64,000 bases of DNA. Source: Lycium barbarum (Eukaryota; Streptophyta; Magnoliopsida; Solanales; Solanaceae). The notes beneath the pieces are model-generated. The model was not told the origin of the DNA. It did no database searches and worked only from the letters and a program-made list of their open reading frames with translations. Numbering within the stretch: position 1 is the first letter of the stretch; each line of letters opens with the position of its first letter. Shown here one piece after another: positions 45,061-56,100 of the stretch. Both the position numbers and the translations under genes were made by a program. The stretch spans positions 24,874,336 through 24,938,335 of the forward strand of contig NC_083340.1 of assembly GCF_019175385.1 (NCBI RefSeq), given 5' to 3'.

Positions 45061-46400
45061 AGAGCTAATACCACACATTGAAATGTTGTCAATACATAGG
45101 TTGCTAATTACACTTATAATCCATTAGATCTGATAGCTTTAGCATTTCTAATCCTCAGACTGGGAATTTCCTGCTGGTCCAAATTAAGTATTTTCCTCCC
45201 TACACAAGGTAATTCATTAAAAGTAGAAAACTTCGATGTACATGCAAATTCAAAAACATAGTTAGTTAAAAAATTAGCCAAGTTGTTCCCCTCTCTATAT
45301 ACATGTTGTATTTTCACATTGAAGTTGTCCGTTAGCTTCTTAATTCAATCCACTTCTGTGATAATACACCATGGTGGCTCCCACTGTCCTTCCACCACCT
45401 TCTTTAACACTAATGAATCAGTTACCAAAATCAAAGGGTGATACTCATTCTCTACACAAATCTTCAGCCCTTCCAATATTGCTTTTGCTTCTGCCATCAC
45501 ATGTATTTGTAGAAGATCCTATTTCAGCACATTGAGCAAAAATTAAATTCCCTTGCCAGTCCCTCACACAAAACCCATAGGAACTAGGTCCAGGGTTCCC
45601 TCTTGATGGCCCATCTGTATTACACTTGTACCACCTTTCCAAAGGCATCTTCCATTGAACAATTTTGTGATTATCCTAGGCTGAATATTTTCCAGATGGT
45701 TGACCAACTCAGGCCATATAAATGGTAAATTATTCAGCCAAGGATATTTCATTCTAGTGAAATAATACAAATTATTGTTCACCTCATGCACCACCCTTCT
45801 AAAGCTCACATATCCTCCCATGCCTTATTGTATTTCTTCTTTTCCACAGTTCCCAAGTAATCATTGCTGGCATAGCTTGAATTATTGGTTTGACTTTTCA
45901 TCACATTTTACTGCCCACACTGCCCTGATAGTTTGTTGTAGTTGCACCATCTTAATCTGTAAGCCTGCTGCCTCTAAGAAAAATCTCCATACTCCCACTG
46001 CAAAGTTGCTTGTTAGGAAAAGGTGTTTGCATGGTTTCCTGATGAGGACTTGTACAGCAATAGCACCTAGAAACTATAACAATCCTCATCCTTATTAAAT
46101 TATCATCTGTAGGAATTATCCATTTCCATAGTTTCCATAGAAAAAATGAAATCTTGAAAGGAATTCCTTTCCTCCACAAATGTTTAAAATCATCCTGAAC
46201 ATGCCCCTTCTGTCTTAAGATTTCCCAAGCACTGTTCCCAGTAAATTTTCCTGTGCTTGTTGGCATCCACCAAGGTCTGTCCCATACCCCATTAAGCTGC
46301 TCTATATGAATTTTAGACTTGATGTGCTCTACAATATCTGCTGGAAATTTTGCTGTAAAACTCCATCTTTCCACCTACCTTCCTCAATCAATTCTGAAAC
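45061..46400 (-). pseudogene. LINE-derived zf-RVT plus RNase H fragment (decayed)
   Basis: Minus strand. A reverse-transcriptase zinc-binding domain (zf-RVT, PF13966) spans 46374-45952. It has NSAWEILRQKG, WRKGIPFKISFFLWKLW and the usual Cys pair region (CYCCTS). A linker follows (45821-45650), then an RNase H domain (RVT_3, PF13456) beginning KCNTDGPSRGNPGPSSYGF (about 45630). Its C-terminal part contains VYREGNNLANFLTNY (45310-45260). This is the C-terminal part of a plant LINE ORF2, the type often annotated as 'putative ribonuclease H protein'. Reverse transcriptase itself is absent. Stops and frame changes show it is inactive. Confidence 0.85.
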
Positions 46401-46740
46401 ATCACCCATGGATTCATTAATTGGATAGTTATTGGGTACCACATAGTGTAATCTACTGTGTAATATAACACATATTTTATATTATATTCCGTGTATTTCA
46501 TTTTAATCCAATAAATCAAACATCTATCAATAGAAACCTATTACCTAAATAATCCCTTATTATTTAAGCCTGCATAAAATTCTCACATTATAAACCCAAT
46601 ATAACCCATTCCCACACCAAATTACCCTTCAAAAACTTCCCTCAATGCCAAAGTCTTCACAAAATATCCTCAACGTCAAGGAAAGAAAAGGACAGAAATA
46701 TGTAGAATTGTAAATGGCAAATTTCCACCATGCAAATTAA

Positions 46741-46860
46741 CGTATGTTCTGGTTTCAATGAAAGACTTGGACTACTAGTGGACTGACCTGGTATTCAATT
46801 AAAATTGGGTCGTCAAATGTTTTCTAGCCAAATTACTTGATGTGGATAATTTTATAACAT
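46741..46860 (+). repeat. Upstream segment shared by the protease cluster, copy 1
   Basis: It contains the blocks GACTTGGACTACTAGTGGACT-GACCTGGT and TTCTAGCCAAATTACTTGATG. These blocks recur at 48608-48735 and 60362-60500, the latter upstream of the intact protease gene. It looks like a duplicated distal-promoter or flank segment. Confidence 0.65.
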
Positions 46861-47162
46861 AAATTATCTTGATATTTATTTCTTTATTTTCCAATTTCCT
46901 TATATGCGAATGTAAATAAAACTTAATTTAATAGTTATGTTCAGGGCTAATTACTCGCTCACTACCTATTTTTGGTGGAGCTTCAGCTTAATAATATGTA
47001 ACTAGTGCTAACTAATTATAACATAAGTGCAGGGGCGGAGCTATAGTTATATAGGGGGGTTCGGCCGAACCCCCCAGCTTTTTCGTAGACCCTGTATTTG
47101 TATTAGAAAAATTAGTAAATATAGATAATATTTACTTGCAAACCCCCATATATAAGCAAGCA

Positions 47163-47238
47163 AATGGTTCAGTGGCTGGGTAGTGCCTAGCGAAGTACTA
47201 TCCCACTCGTGATGCAGGTTCGAATCCTGCTAGCACCC
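47163..47238 (+). other. tRNA-like segment within the hAT element
   Basis: GCAGGTTCGAATCCTGC (47215-47231) forms a perfect 5-bp T-stem with a canonical TTCGAAT loop and contains the B box GGTTCGAATCC. Upstream, GGTTCAGTGGCTGGGTAGTGCC could serve as a 5' acceptor strand and D-arm (A-box-like). A regular anticodon arm is not evident and the acceptor pairing is imperfect, so this is not called as a tRNA gene. Confidence 0.45.
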
Positions 47239-47739
47239 ATTGCTTTCTTTTTTGTTTTCTTTGATATAAAGCACTGCTTTCTTTTTTCCCTTTTTTTTTT
47301 TAAAAATAAGGCCCCAAAAGGGGCTGATTTTATTGATATTAAAACGAAGGGTCCACAAGACAAAAAAAAAACAAAACATAAAGCAAAAAAAACAAAAGGG
47401 AAAGTGCAGTTCAACGAACCACAAAAAAATGAAAATCTAAATCTATAGAAATTCTCCCATCTAAGCTCAGCTATTTGAGTTTCTTTCTTCAAGCTACTCC
47501 AGATCGGTACCCATTTAGCTCGAATGTTGCAGCTGAAGAACCCATTTTGCGTTTGTGTCATCCAGATTGTGCAAATATCCAGTACTGTATCCATTGTTAT
47601 CTTCAATTTCCTCTTGTTTCTCTTTGAAATTGTTGTCTTATCCAGCAATTGTTGTTCCCTTGTTGTTTGTTGTAGCTCCGAATTCCTGAATTTGACATGT
47701 ATCAGTATGATATTTATCTACATGTATGATATTTATCTG

Positions 47740-48408
47740 CATATAAATTGTACCAACATAGAGTGCAATATGTTTCCTGAAATGAATGAGAAGTATGGTC
47801 TTGGAAAGTCGAAGCGTAAAAGCTTAAGTGTTATATATTCTCATCATTTGCGTGTGGAAGTTTTTTATGCTGTTATTGATTTGTAACTTTCAGAGCTTAA
47901 CAATCGTTTTAGTGAAGTGAATACTGATCTACTTCTTGGCATGGCTAGTTTGAGTCCCGAGAATTCTCTTGCAAATTATGATAAAAACAGGATCATGAAG
48001 CTTGCTACTTATTATCCAAATGAGTTCGGTGCTTCCAAGCTTGATGATCTTAGTTTTGATCTTGACAATTATATTTACTATGTGAGAGAAGTGGACAAAG
48101 CTTTTTCAAATTTGAAAGGACTTGGAGATCTTTCGATGGCGTTGGTTAAATCAAATATGCACAAGACATGGGGACTTGTTTATTTGCTTGTGAAGTTAAG
48201 CTTGATATTACCTGTGGCTACTGCAACAGTGGAAAGAGCTTTTTCCTCAATGAAGTTTATTAAAAATGGCTTGCGAAGTAGAATTAGTGATGGCTTTTTG
48301 AATGATTGTTTAGTTTATTATATAGAGGATGAAGTATTTGAAAGTGTACCTAATGATGCGATCATTGATCATTTTCAAAAGATGACAACTCGTCGAGTGC
48401 AATTGTAA
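47740..48408 (+). pseudogene. hAT transposase C-terminal fragment
   Basis: It corresponds to the last third of the 34023-36380 transposase: GLGKSKRKS and YSHHLRVEVF (47800-47860), one stop at 47883, then an open 163-residue piece (47917-48408). That piece carries the hAT dimerisation signature VATATVERAFSSMKFIKNGLRSR and ends RRVQL. The dimerisation domain here is better preserved than in the larger element. No zinc finger or catalytic core is present. Confidence 0.85.
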
Positions 48409-48607
48409 TGATAATGCTTATATTTATGTAGTGTATAAGTAGTTTGTCGCCTTTTTGAATATATTAAATACCGATACTTATTCGTTAGTTTAACGGTTGT
48501 TATACATTAACTTGAGGTCGTTGTCCCGTCTTATGATTCGAACCCCTAGACTTGAAATCCTGGCTCTGCCTCTGCATAAGTGCCTAATTGCTACTTAAAC
48601 AATTAGA

Positions 48608-48735
48608 TGTATATTCTGGTCTGATTCCAGTGACCATCTGTCAGACAAAAGAGAGACCCCATTGATTTGGACTACTAGTGGAGTGACCTGGTCGTAAATT
48701 ATAATTAGGTTAAAGGTTCTCTAGCCTATCACTTT
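48608..48735 (+). repeat. Upstream segment shared by the protease cluster, copy 2
   Basis: It contains ATTGATTTGGACTACTAGTGG, GTGACCTGGT and AAAGGTTCTCTAGCC, matching copies at 46741 and 60362. It lies about 1.6 kb upstream of protease copy A. Confidence 0.65.
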
Positions 48736-49068
48736 GCATGATAAGGTTTGTATCAGACATTTTCGGTTTATTTTTTATTTTTTTAAAATTATGTGTGTTT
48801 TCAAGTGTCCATTATGTAGATAAGTTAAACCTCTTAAAATATGTAGCTTTTTTTTACTATATGTATTAGCTTCAATAAGTCATAAAACCTCAGATTTTTT
48901 CCAATATATTTTAAAGAGTTAACTTAATCACCAAATAAACGCTTGAGAATACGCGCAAAAGTTTTTTCAAAATTTGAATCGAAAGTGTCTAATAATATGT
49001 ATTTATGTGCTCAATTTGAATAAATTGTAATACGATTGTCTAAAAAAAAAAAGGGGAAAAGGATATAT

Positions 49069-49104
49069 ATGGCCGGGCAGGTGAAACTTATTCCACCCGG
49101 TGGC
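49069..49104. repeat. GGCCGGG inverted repeat
   Basis: GGCCGGGCAGGTG and its near-complement CACCCGGTGGCC form an imperfect hairpin at the left edge of the repeat-rich block. Its counterpart motif GGGCCGGC recurs at 49799-49864. Confidence 0.5.
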
Positions 49105-49209
49105 CAAAGTCCTTCTAAACCCAAATTATACCCACTAAACTAATTTCATCCATTAGCCAAAACTTAAATAAGACAATTCTCAAATAAAAATACAAATACA
49201 AAAATGTTT

Positions 49210-49740
49210 GAGGCGATTTTTATATATAATATGTGTCATTTGTGTATAAAATATGTATTAGTACCTATCTGTAATGTATATAAACTGTATAAAATATGAA
49301 TCACTAAGGTATGTATCATTTTTGTATATAATGTGTATCATTTGTGTATATAATGTGTATTAGCACAGTGCAACTGCCCTGTATAGAATAGAACATTGTA
49401 TCATTTTTGTATATAATATGTATCATTTTTGTATAGAAAGTGTATATATAATTCTAGCATGTGTATATAAATTGTATCAGTCTTGTATAGAAAGTATACC
49501 ATACGTACAAAAATTGTATTATAGAAACCGTATCATTGTGGTATATAATATGTATCACTATCGTATATGTAAAAAAAATCATATCATTATTGCATAATAT
49601 GTGTATAATAAATGTATAATTAACGTATAATTTATGTATAATAAATGTATGATTAATTCCGGCATATGTATATAAACTGTATAATTCTTGTATATAAAGT
49701 GTATATATAATGCAAACATATGTACATATGTTGTAGCATC
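49210..49740. repeat. Degenerate TGTATCATTTTTGTATATAA tandem repeat
   Basis: About 530 bp composed of variants of a roughly 20-bp TGTATCA-GTATATAA unit. Frames across it give Ile/Tyr/Leu-rich nonsense. Confidence 0.8.
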
Positions 49741-49989
49741 CCTTTAGTGGCGACTTAGTCGCCACAAAAAGTCTTTTTTTTTAAAGTGCTTGGGCTGTTG
49801 GGCCGGCTAACCTTGACATTATTTTGGGCCGGCCGACTATTTTTTGGCATTAATTTGGGCCGACCAGACACCTAGTGAAATTAAACCCAAAAAGTAATTA
49901 AATGTAAGATTAGTTTGGCTGAAAAAAATTACTGAGAAATTTAAGGGGGTTGCAGATGTATTATGCCGAATTATTTCAAATTAAATGAT

Positions 49990-50274
49990 ATAGCGTTCAA
50001 GGTAATCTTCCAAAGAAATCCCTCTCCTCTCTCCGCCTTGAAAACGATTGAAGATTGGTCAATAACGGGTGACGCTAAAGCTAACTAAAAGTGAAAATAC
50101 TAAAAAGAAAAAGAAAAATAGAATTGTGAAGACTTGAAGTCGTCTACCCGCAGCATTGACTTGTTCTTCTTTTTTAAGTATAAAAATGTGGGTTGATCCT
50201 ATAATAAATTAAAAAGTGTCAAGAAGGAGAACACATAACAAAAACCTACAAAATTCTACTTTGAGATTTATTCT
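49990..50274 (+). promoter_or_regulatory. Proximal promoter and 5' UTR of protease copy A
   Basis: Similar over most of its length to the region before copy C (61010-61296). Shared elements in order: AAGATTGGTCAATA-CGGGTGAC, palindrome GACTTGAAGTC (50131-50141), W-box core TTGACT (50156-50161), TATA box TATAAAAA (50179-50186) and GGGTTGATCCTATAA. W-boxes bind WRKY factors in plants, so wound or defence control is possible but unproven. Confidence 0.6.
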
Positions 50275-50541
50275 ATGGCTTGGATAAATAAACATATTCC
50301 TCCATGTTTATTTTTGGTGTATTTTGGCTATTACTACTTAATAGTAGTGCCTATTCTTGGAGAAAAACTCTCAGCACCACCCCATTTTCAGGTGGTTAAT
50401 GTCAGCTCGTTGAAGCCAAACCTTACTGCCAGAGGTCTAGCTCAGGTAAAAATCAATTTTTATATACAGTAAATTATTCTTAATTGGGACACATGTCCCA
50501 TTTGCACGTGTCTAATGATTTAGAGTCCCTGGAACATCATA

Positions 50542-50943
50542 CTCCCTCTGTACTATATATGACACTTTTTTTTTTAAGTCAGTTAAAAAAAAAACATAAC
50601 ACTTTTCTATATTTAGAAAAATTTAATGTTAGGAGATGATTTACCGCCACAAAAATATGTAAGACTTATTTTGGACAAAAAATTTCACAAGTTTTCCTTC
50701 TCTTTTTAAATTCCGTACTCAGTCAAACATCTTCATATAAAACCATATATGACCATCTTTCCTTTTTAGTCAATAAAAAAAGAATGACATTTTTATAAAT
50801 TTGGAAAAATTTAACGTTAGGAGATGATTTACCGCCATAAAAACATGTAAGACCTGTTTTGAACAACAAATTTCAAAAGATTTCATTCCTTTTTTAAACT
50901 TCATGCTCAGTCAAACACCCTCATATAAAATGGTCGGAGGGGG
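50542..50943. mobile_element. Dimeric Stowaway-like MITE in intron 1 of copy A
   Basis: It starts TA|CTCCCTCTGTACTATATATG and ends TGGTCGGAGGGGG|TA, giving CTCCCTC-type inverted ends and a TA target. Inside, a roughly 195-bp unit is present twice: GTTAGGAGATGATTTACCGCCA is at 50629-50650 and again at 50816-50837, with CTCAGTCAAACA following each time. Copy C has no equivalent at this position. Confidence 0.8.
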
Positions 50944-51021
50944 TACTATGTGTGTGTATATGATATAGTTAGATTAAAGGTCCGCATAGCTAGCGAGATT
51001 AAGCTCGAATGTCACTGCGTG

Positions 51022-51189
51022 CAAAGACGTATCTAGCCTTGTATGATGGGTTCAATTGAACCCCAAACTTTTGATGCGGAGCATAAATTTATGTGTAAAT
51101 ATGAATTTATAACTTAAAAAATATACTGGGTTCAATGCTAAAAATCTTAAGGCTGAACCCACAGAATTTAAATTGTGGATCCGCTTCTG
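51022..51189. mobile_element. 168-bp hAT-type MITE in intron 1 of copy A
   Basis: The ends CAAAGACGTATCTA and (complement) CAGAAGCGGATCCA are eroded versions of the CAGAGGCGGATC termini of the hAT elements in this window. Flanks ACTGCGTG and ATTGCGTT agree at 6 of 8. Internal inverted GGGTTCAA/TTGAACCC blocks also occur. This is an older insertion than that at 26857. Confidence 0.7.
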
Positions 51190-51855
51190 ATTGCGTTCGT
51201 GACGAAGGCAAGATTTTCACTAAGCAAATTAAGTAAACACACGTGAAGTCAAGAAAATTACTATTTATGTATATGTAGAGAAAAACAAAAAAATTTGACC
51301 TTATATACACAGGGTTTGAATGAGCCCCCTTTCGGCAGGCAATGGCGTCATGCCCTCCATTTTAGATTGTCACATAGATATCAGTTAGTTTGAGCTAAAA
51401 TCTTGCGCCAAATATCAACAACATAACCAGTGTAATCCTGCGCCAAATATCAAGCTCGAATAAATTTTGGCACAACGTAAACTGTAGCTATATATTTGAC
51501 TTATTCATTTAATTATATCAATTTGCTTTGATTAGTGTTGATGTGATTATGGTTTCGTATAGGTCCAACAATTGGATCGCAGAAATTGGAAATCGTGTCC
51601 AGATATGGACCTTGCTTTCCAAATGCTAAAACTCCAACATCCGATCAACTCCTGAATTGGGATCAAGTTAGAGTTCGTTCAATCAATAATAAAAGACTTA
51701 AAAGTCCACTTGGTCCCATTAATGAAGGCAATTATGATCATGGATACTATATTGTAAAGATAGGTCTTGGCACACCACGAAAAGACTATAACTTAATGGT
51801 GGATACTGGTAGCCAAAAGACTTGGGTACGTTGCAAATCTTGCACCAAAGGTTGT

Positions 51856-53144
51856 AAGTCAGACAATCCTTTGTATGATCCTTCAAAATCATCGACATAT
51901 ACAACTAATAGAACTTTGTGCAAAGGTCCATTTGGAGTCGATTATGGTGATAAATCCTCTACAAAAGGCATCTGGGGATGTGATACTCTCACTGTAGATG
52001 ATCATGATCTTGGTGCAGTAATGAACTTCCGATTTGGTTGTGGCCATGAAATGGTGGGTCGCGATAACTTTGGTGATGCAGCTGGAGTACTTGGACTTGG
52101 CAGAGGGGATTCCTCTTTGCTATCTCAAAGTGCTAAATCAATGCAAATGTTTAGCTATTATATCCCATTAACAAGTAGCCTTAAGGGAAATCTATATTTT
52201 GGGGACAAAGCGAAAGCGCAATCTAACACTTGTTCAACCCAATTTACACTGTTGGTACAAGGGATTAACGAATCAGTAAACTACTATCTCGACCTAGTTG
52301 GTATAAGTGTAGCTGGAAAGAAACTCAAAGTGCCATCGACTACATTTACTTCTCGAGGAACAGTTATAGACAGTGGAACGGTCATCACTCAATTGCCACA
52401 AGTGGTATACTCTGCACTTCGTGCTGAGTTTAGAAAACACATGTCGAATTACCCATTATTATCAGAAAAAGTCGATGGGATTCTGGACACCTGCTACAGC
52501 ATTGAAGACATTGATCAAGTTGTTTTCCCCGTGGTAACATTCCATTTTGGAAAAAGAAGTACTATTGATGTGACTTTGTCAACCTAGGGAATTATATGGA
52601 CTCCACATGATAATAAAAAAGCAATAATGTGCTTGGCTTTTGCTACAGCAGCGGATTTCATCATTATTGGTAACGTTCAACAGCGTGGATTGAATGTGAT
52701 CTATGATTTGGAAGGGAAAAGAATTGGATTTGGCAGTAATTGTGCTAGCTAGCTGATCAGAGCCAGAGCCAAAGCCAAATGTTTGTTTTTCATGTTTTTA
52801 GCGTAAGTACTTGTGTAATCATTTTAATTGTTATTTATATAATAACAACTTGTTGTAGCTGACCGCTTCTTTTGAAGGGTAAAAACTTACTTTCATCGGA
52901 TGTTTACACCAAATTAACTAATAAATGTATGAAATGTGTTTGTACGTAAACTGCTCTTTCTTCGACATATTGATATGATTTAAGCACCTCTGGAAAGGTT
53001 ACATATGCCAATTGAATGCTCTAACTTCCCTCAATTTATTACCCATTGGCTTTTAATCGCGACTGAATCAATGAAATCAAGGCCAATGAGAATAATTACT
53101 ACTGCTCAAGCACAGGAAATGACACAAAAAAGAAGGTAAACGAA
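51856..53144 (+). repeat. Duplicated block, copy A side
   Basis: 1.29 kb covering most of exon 2, the 3' UTR and flank of protease A. It is repeated with few differences at 56536-57828. The similarity ends abruptly on both sides, at AAGTCAGAC on the left and GGTAAACGAA on the right. Confidence 0.9.
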
Positions 53145-56100
53145 GGTTCTGTTCGACTGTCAGGTAAACGAAATCAAGTCACCTTACATCATGTCCTTTA
53201 TGTGCCTTATTTACGTTGCAACTTACTCTCCGTCCCCCAACTTACTGATAATTTTCATACTATTGTCTCTTTTAATTCTTATATGTGTGCTATTCAGGAC
53301 CCACTGAAGGAGCTGATTGGAACGGGAGTTAGGAGGGACGGACTATACTATTTTAACAAACCGGACGGACTATACTATTTTAGCAAACCGGACGTGGTGC
53401 AATATGTGTCTACTGTCGTGGCAACGTTCGCATTGGAATTGTGGCATCGACGATTGGGGCATCCTTCCGAGAGAGTAATTAAGTTGCTTCCTCATGTCAA
53501 TAGTGATAAGAGTAGTTTACCAAAGGATTGTGAAGTGTGTTTACGTGCTAAGCATCCTAGAGACAAATTTCCTTTAAGTGATAATAATGCATCTAGAATA
53601 TTTGAGAAAATACATTGTGATTTGTGGGGCCCATATCGCCATGTTTCCTCGTGTGGAGCTCGTTATTTTTTAACAATTGTTGATGATTTTTCCCGAGCTG
53701 TTTGGATTTACTTGTTGGTTGATAAAACAGAAGTGTTTCCGATATTTATAGCTTTTGTTGCTATGGTTGATCGACAATTTAACCAAACAATTAAAGTTGT
53801 ACAAAGTGATAATGGTACCGAATTTAATTGTTTGCTCGATTATTTTTCCGCCACTAGTATTTTGTTTCAAACCTCTTGTGTGGGTACTTCGCAACAGAAT
53901 GGGAGGGTAGAGAGGAAGCATAAACATGTGTTGAATGTTGCGAGGGCTCTAAGATTTCAGGCCAATTTGCCTATTTTTTTCTAGGGTGAATGTGTTCTTG
54001 CTGCATCTCATCTCATAAATCGTACTCCCACACCCAAATTGGAAAATAAAACACCTTTTGAAATTTTATTCAATAAACCTCCTTCTTTTGATGCTATTCG
54101 TACTTTTGGGTGTTTGTGCTTTGCTCATAATAAAAAAACTCAGGGTGACAAATTTGCTAGTCGGAGCAGAAAGTATTTGTTTGTGGGATATCCATTTGGT
54201 AAGAAGGGGTGGCAGTTGTTTGATCTTGATACGAAGGAATTTTTTGTCTCTCGTGATGTAAAGTTTGTGGAGGATGTGTTTCCTTTTGCTTGTCCGGAAG
54301 ATTTTAATATTTCGTCTAGTTTTTTTGATGAGGGTGCTGAAATTGATCGTGATTTTATGGTGTACGGGGATGAATTAGGGGGCGAAGTTGATAGTTCGGA
54401 GGCTGCCGAGCAGCAGCCGCAAACCACTGCCCAACCAGCGACTGTCCAGCCCGCTGGGAACCCAGCGCCAGCTGGCAGCAAGGCTGAGTGGCTGCCAACA
54501 GCCACTGCACAGCCCGCTGGGAACCCAACGCCCGCTGGCAGCGGGGGGGGGGGGGGGGGGGGGGGCAGCAATAACATACTCCAGTCACGAATGTGGAAGG
54601 TGGCTTGGGGCGTGGTTTTCGGGAGAAATTTCCCTCTATTGTGCTTCGTGATTATGTGACACACTTAGTTTTTGCTAATAGTCCGTCCCCTACAACTCCT
54701 GTTAACAATCAATCCTCAGGTACTCCCTATCCTTTGGCACACTATATTAATTGTGATAATTTTTCTGTAAATTATCGTAAGTTTCTTGCAGTTATTATTT
54801 CGGGTAAGGATCCTAAGACCTTCAAAGAAGCCATGAAACACGAAGGTTGGAGACATTCAATGAAAGAAGAGATACGTGCATTGGAAGACAATGGTACATG
54901 GACTTTGGAACATCTTCCTCTGGGTAAGAAAGCACTTGGTAATCAATGGGTGTACAAGACCAAGTTTTTGTCAAATGGAGTTGTGGAACGGCTCAAATCG
55001 CGCTTGGTTGTGTTGGGAAATCATCAATAAGCGGGGATTGACTACAATGAAATTTTTGCTCCGGTTGCCAAGATGACTACTATTCGAGCCTTCTTAGCCA
55101 TTGCAGCATCCAAAAATTAGGAACTTCACCAAATAGATGTTCATAATGCCTTTTTACACGGTGACCTTGATGAGGAGGTGTATATGAAGCTCCCTCCCGG
55201 GTTTGAAAGTCCAGATCCTACGTTGGTGTGTCGTTTGCGCAAATCGCTGTATGGGTTGAAACAGACCCCTAGATGTTGGTTTGCAAAATTGGTGACTGCT
55301 TTGAAAGGGTACGGTTTCCTTCAATCTTATTCTGATTATTCTCTTTTTACATTTACTAGAGGGAATATTCAGATTAATATCTTGGTTTATGTTGATGATC
55401 TTATTATTTCTGGGAATGATTCCGCTGCACTTGCAACTTTTAAAGCCTATTTGAGTGATTGTTTCAAAATGAAAGACCTTGGGTCTCTCAAATATTTTTT
55501 GGGTATTGAAGTAGCTCGTAGTTCATCAGGGTTGTTTTTGTGTCAACGCAAGTATACTCTGGATATTATCTCTGAAGCAGGATTGTTAGGTGCAAAGCCA
55601 AGTGGGTTCCCTATTGAGCAAAATCATAAATTTGGCCTTGCAAATGGAGATTTGTTGTCGGATCCGGAGGTCTACCGTAGATTAGTCGGGAGTTTCATTT
55701 ATTTAGGGGTCACTTGATCGGACTTGGCATAGTTTGTTCATATTTTGTCTCAATTCATGCAAGAACCCCCGATTGAACATTGGGAAGCGGCCTTACGATT
55801 GGTCCGTTATTTGAAAGGCACACTAGGACAGGGTATTTTGTTACGTGCCAACAGTGAGTTGACTTTGCAGGAATGGTGTGATTCTGATTGGGTGGCTTGT
55901 CTTCTTACTCGTCGTTCGTTTCTAGGTCGGCTAGTATTTCTAGGTCAAACTCCCATCTCTTGGAAGACAAAGAAGCAGCACACAGTTTCTAGATCTTCTG
56001 CAGAGGCTGAATATAGGTCCATGGCTGCGATCACTTGTGAGTTGAAGTGGCTGAGAGGTCTGTTGTTGATTTTAGGTATACAACATCCCAAGGCGATCAA

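Larger units (their letters stand above)
47030..48574 (+). mobile_element. 1.5 kb internally deleted hAT element with perfect 8-bp target duplication
   Basis: The ends CAGGGGCGGAGC and (complement of right end) CAGAGGCAGAGC agree at 10 of 12. The flanks CATAAGTG (47022-47029) and CATAAGTG (48575-48582) are identical. The interior keeps the 5' subterminal region, with a T-arm-like motif, and only the 3' third of a transposase gene related to the one at 34023-36380. The identical target copies suggest a fairly recent insertion. Confidence 0.93.
50275..52749 (+). pseudogene. Aspartyl protease copy A (A1 family, nepenthesin/CND41-like), broken
   Basis: Two-exon gene. Exon 1 (50275-50445) encodes a signal-peptide-like N-terminus (MAWINKHIPP...). 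Donor CAG|GTAAAA is at 50446 and acceptor TATAG at 51562. Exon 2 (51563-52749) encodes the TAXi-type protease: first catalytic motif MVDTGSQKTW (about 51799), GVLGLGRG, second catalytic motif VIDSGTVITQLP (about 52365). Compared with copy C, exon 1 carries an in-frame 18-bp insertion and a 1-nt loss near 50418-50425, so the splice joins exon 2 out of frame. A TAG at 52585-52587 replaces a glutamine codon (CAG in copy B) and would cut off about 54 residues including the conserved GNVQQRG...GFGSNC end. Both lesions indicate a pseudogene, though transcription may persist. Two MITEs lie in the intron. Confidence 0.85.

Noticed and set aside
47163..47238. Functional tRNA gene
   Set aside because: The T-arm is perfect, but no regular anticodon arm is seen and the acceptor pairing is poor; it is kept only as a tRNA-like segment.
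47187..47648. 153-codon minus-strand frame in the small hAT element
   Set aside because: Antisense to the element, rich in Phe/Lys from homopolymer runs, no domain.
54140..54664. 174-codon minus-strand frame across the copia linker
   Set aside because: Shadow of the plus-strand copia polyprotein and the G run.
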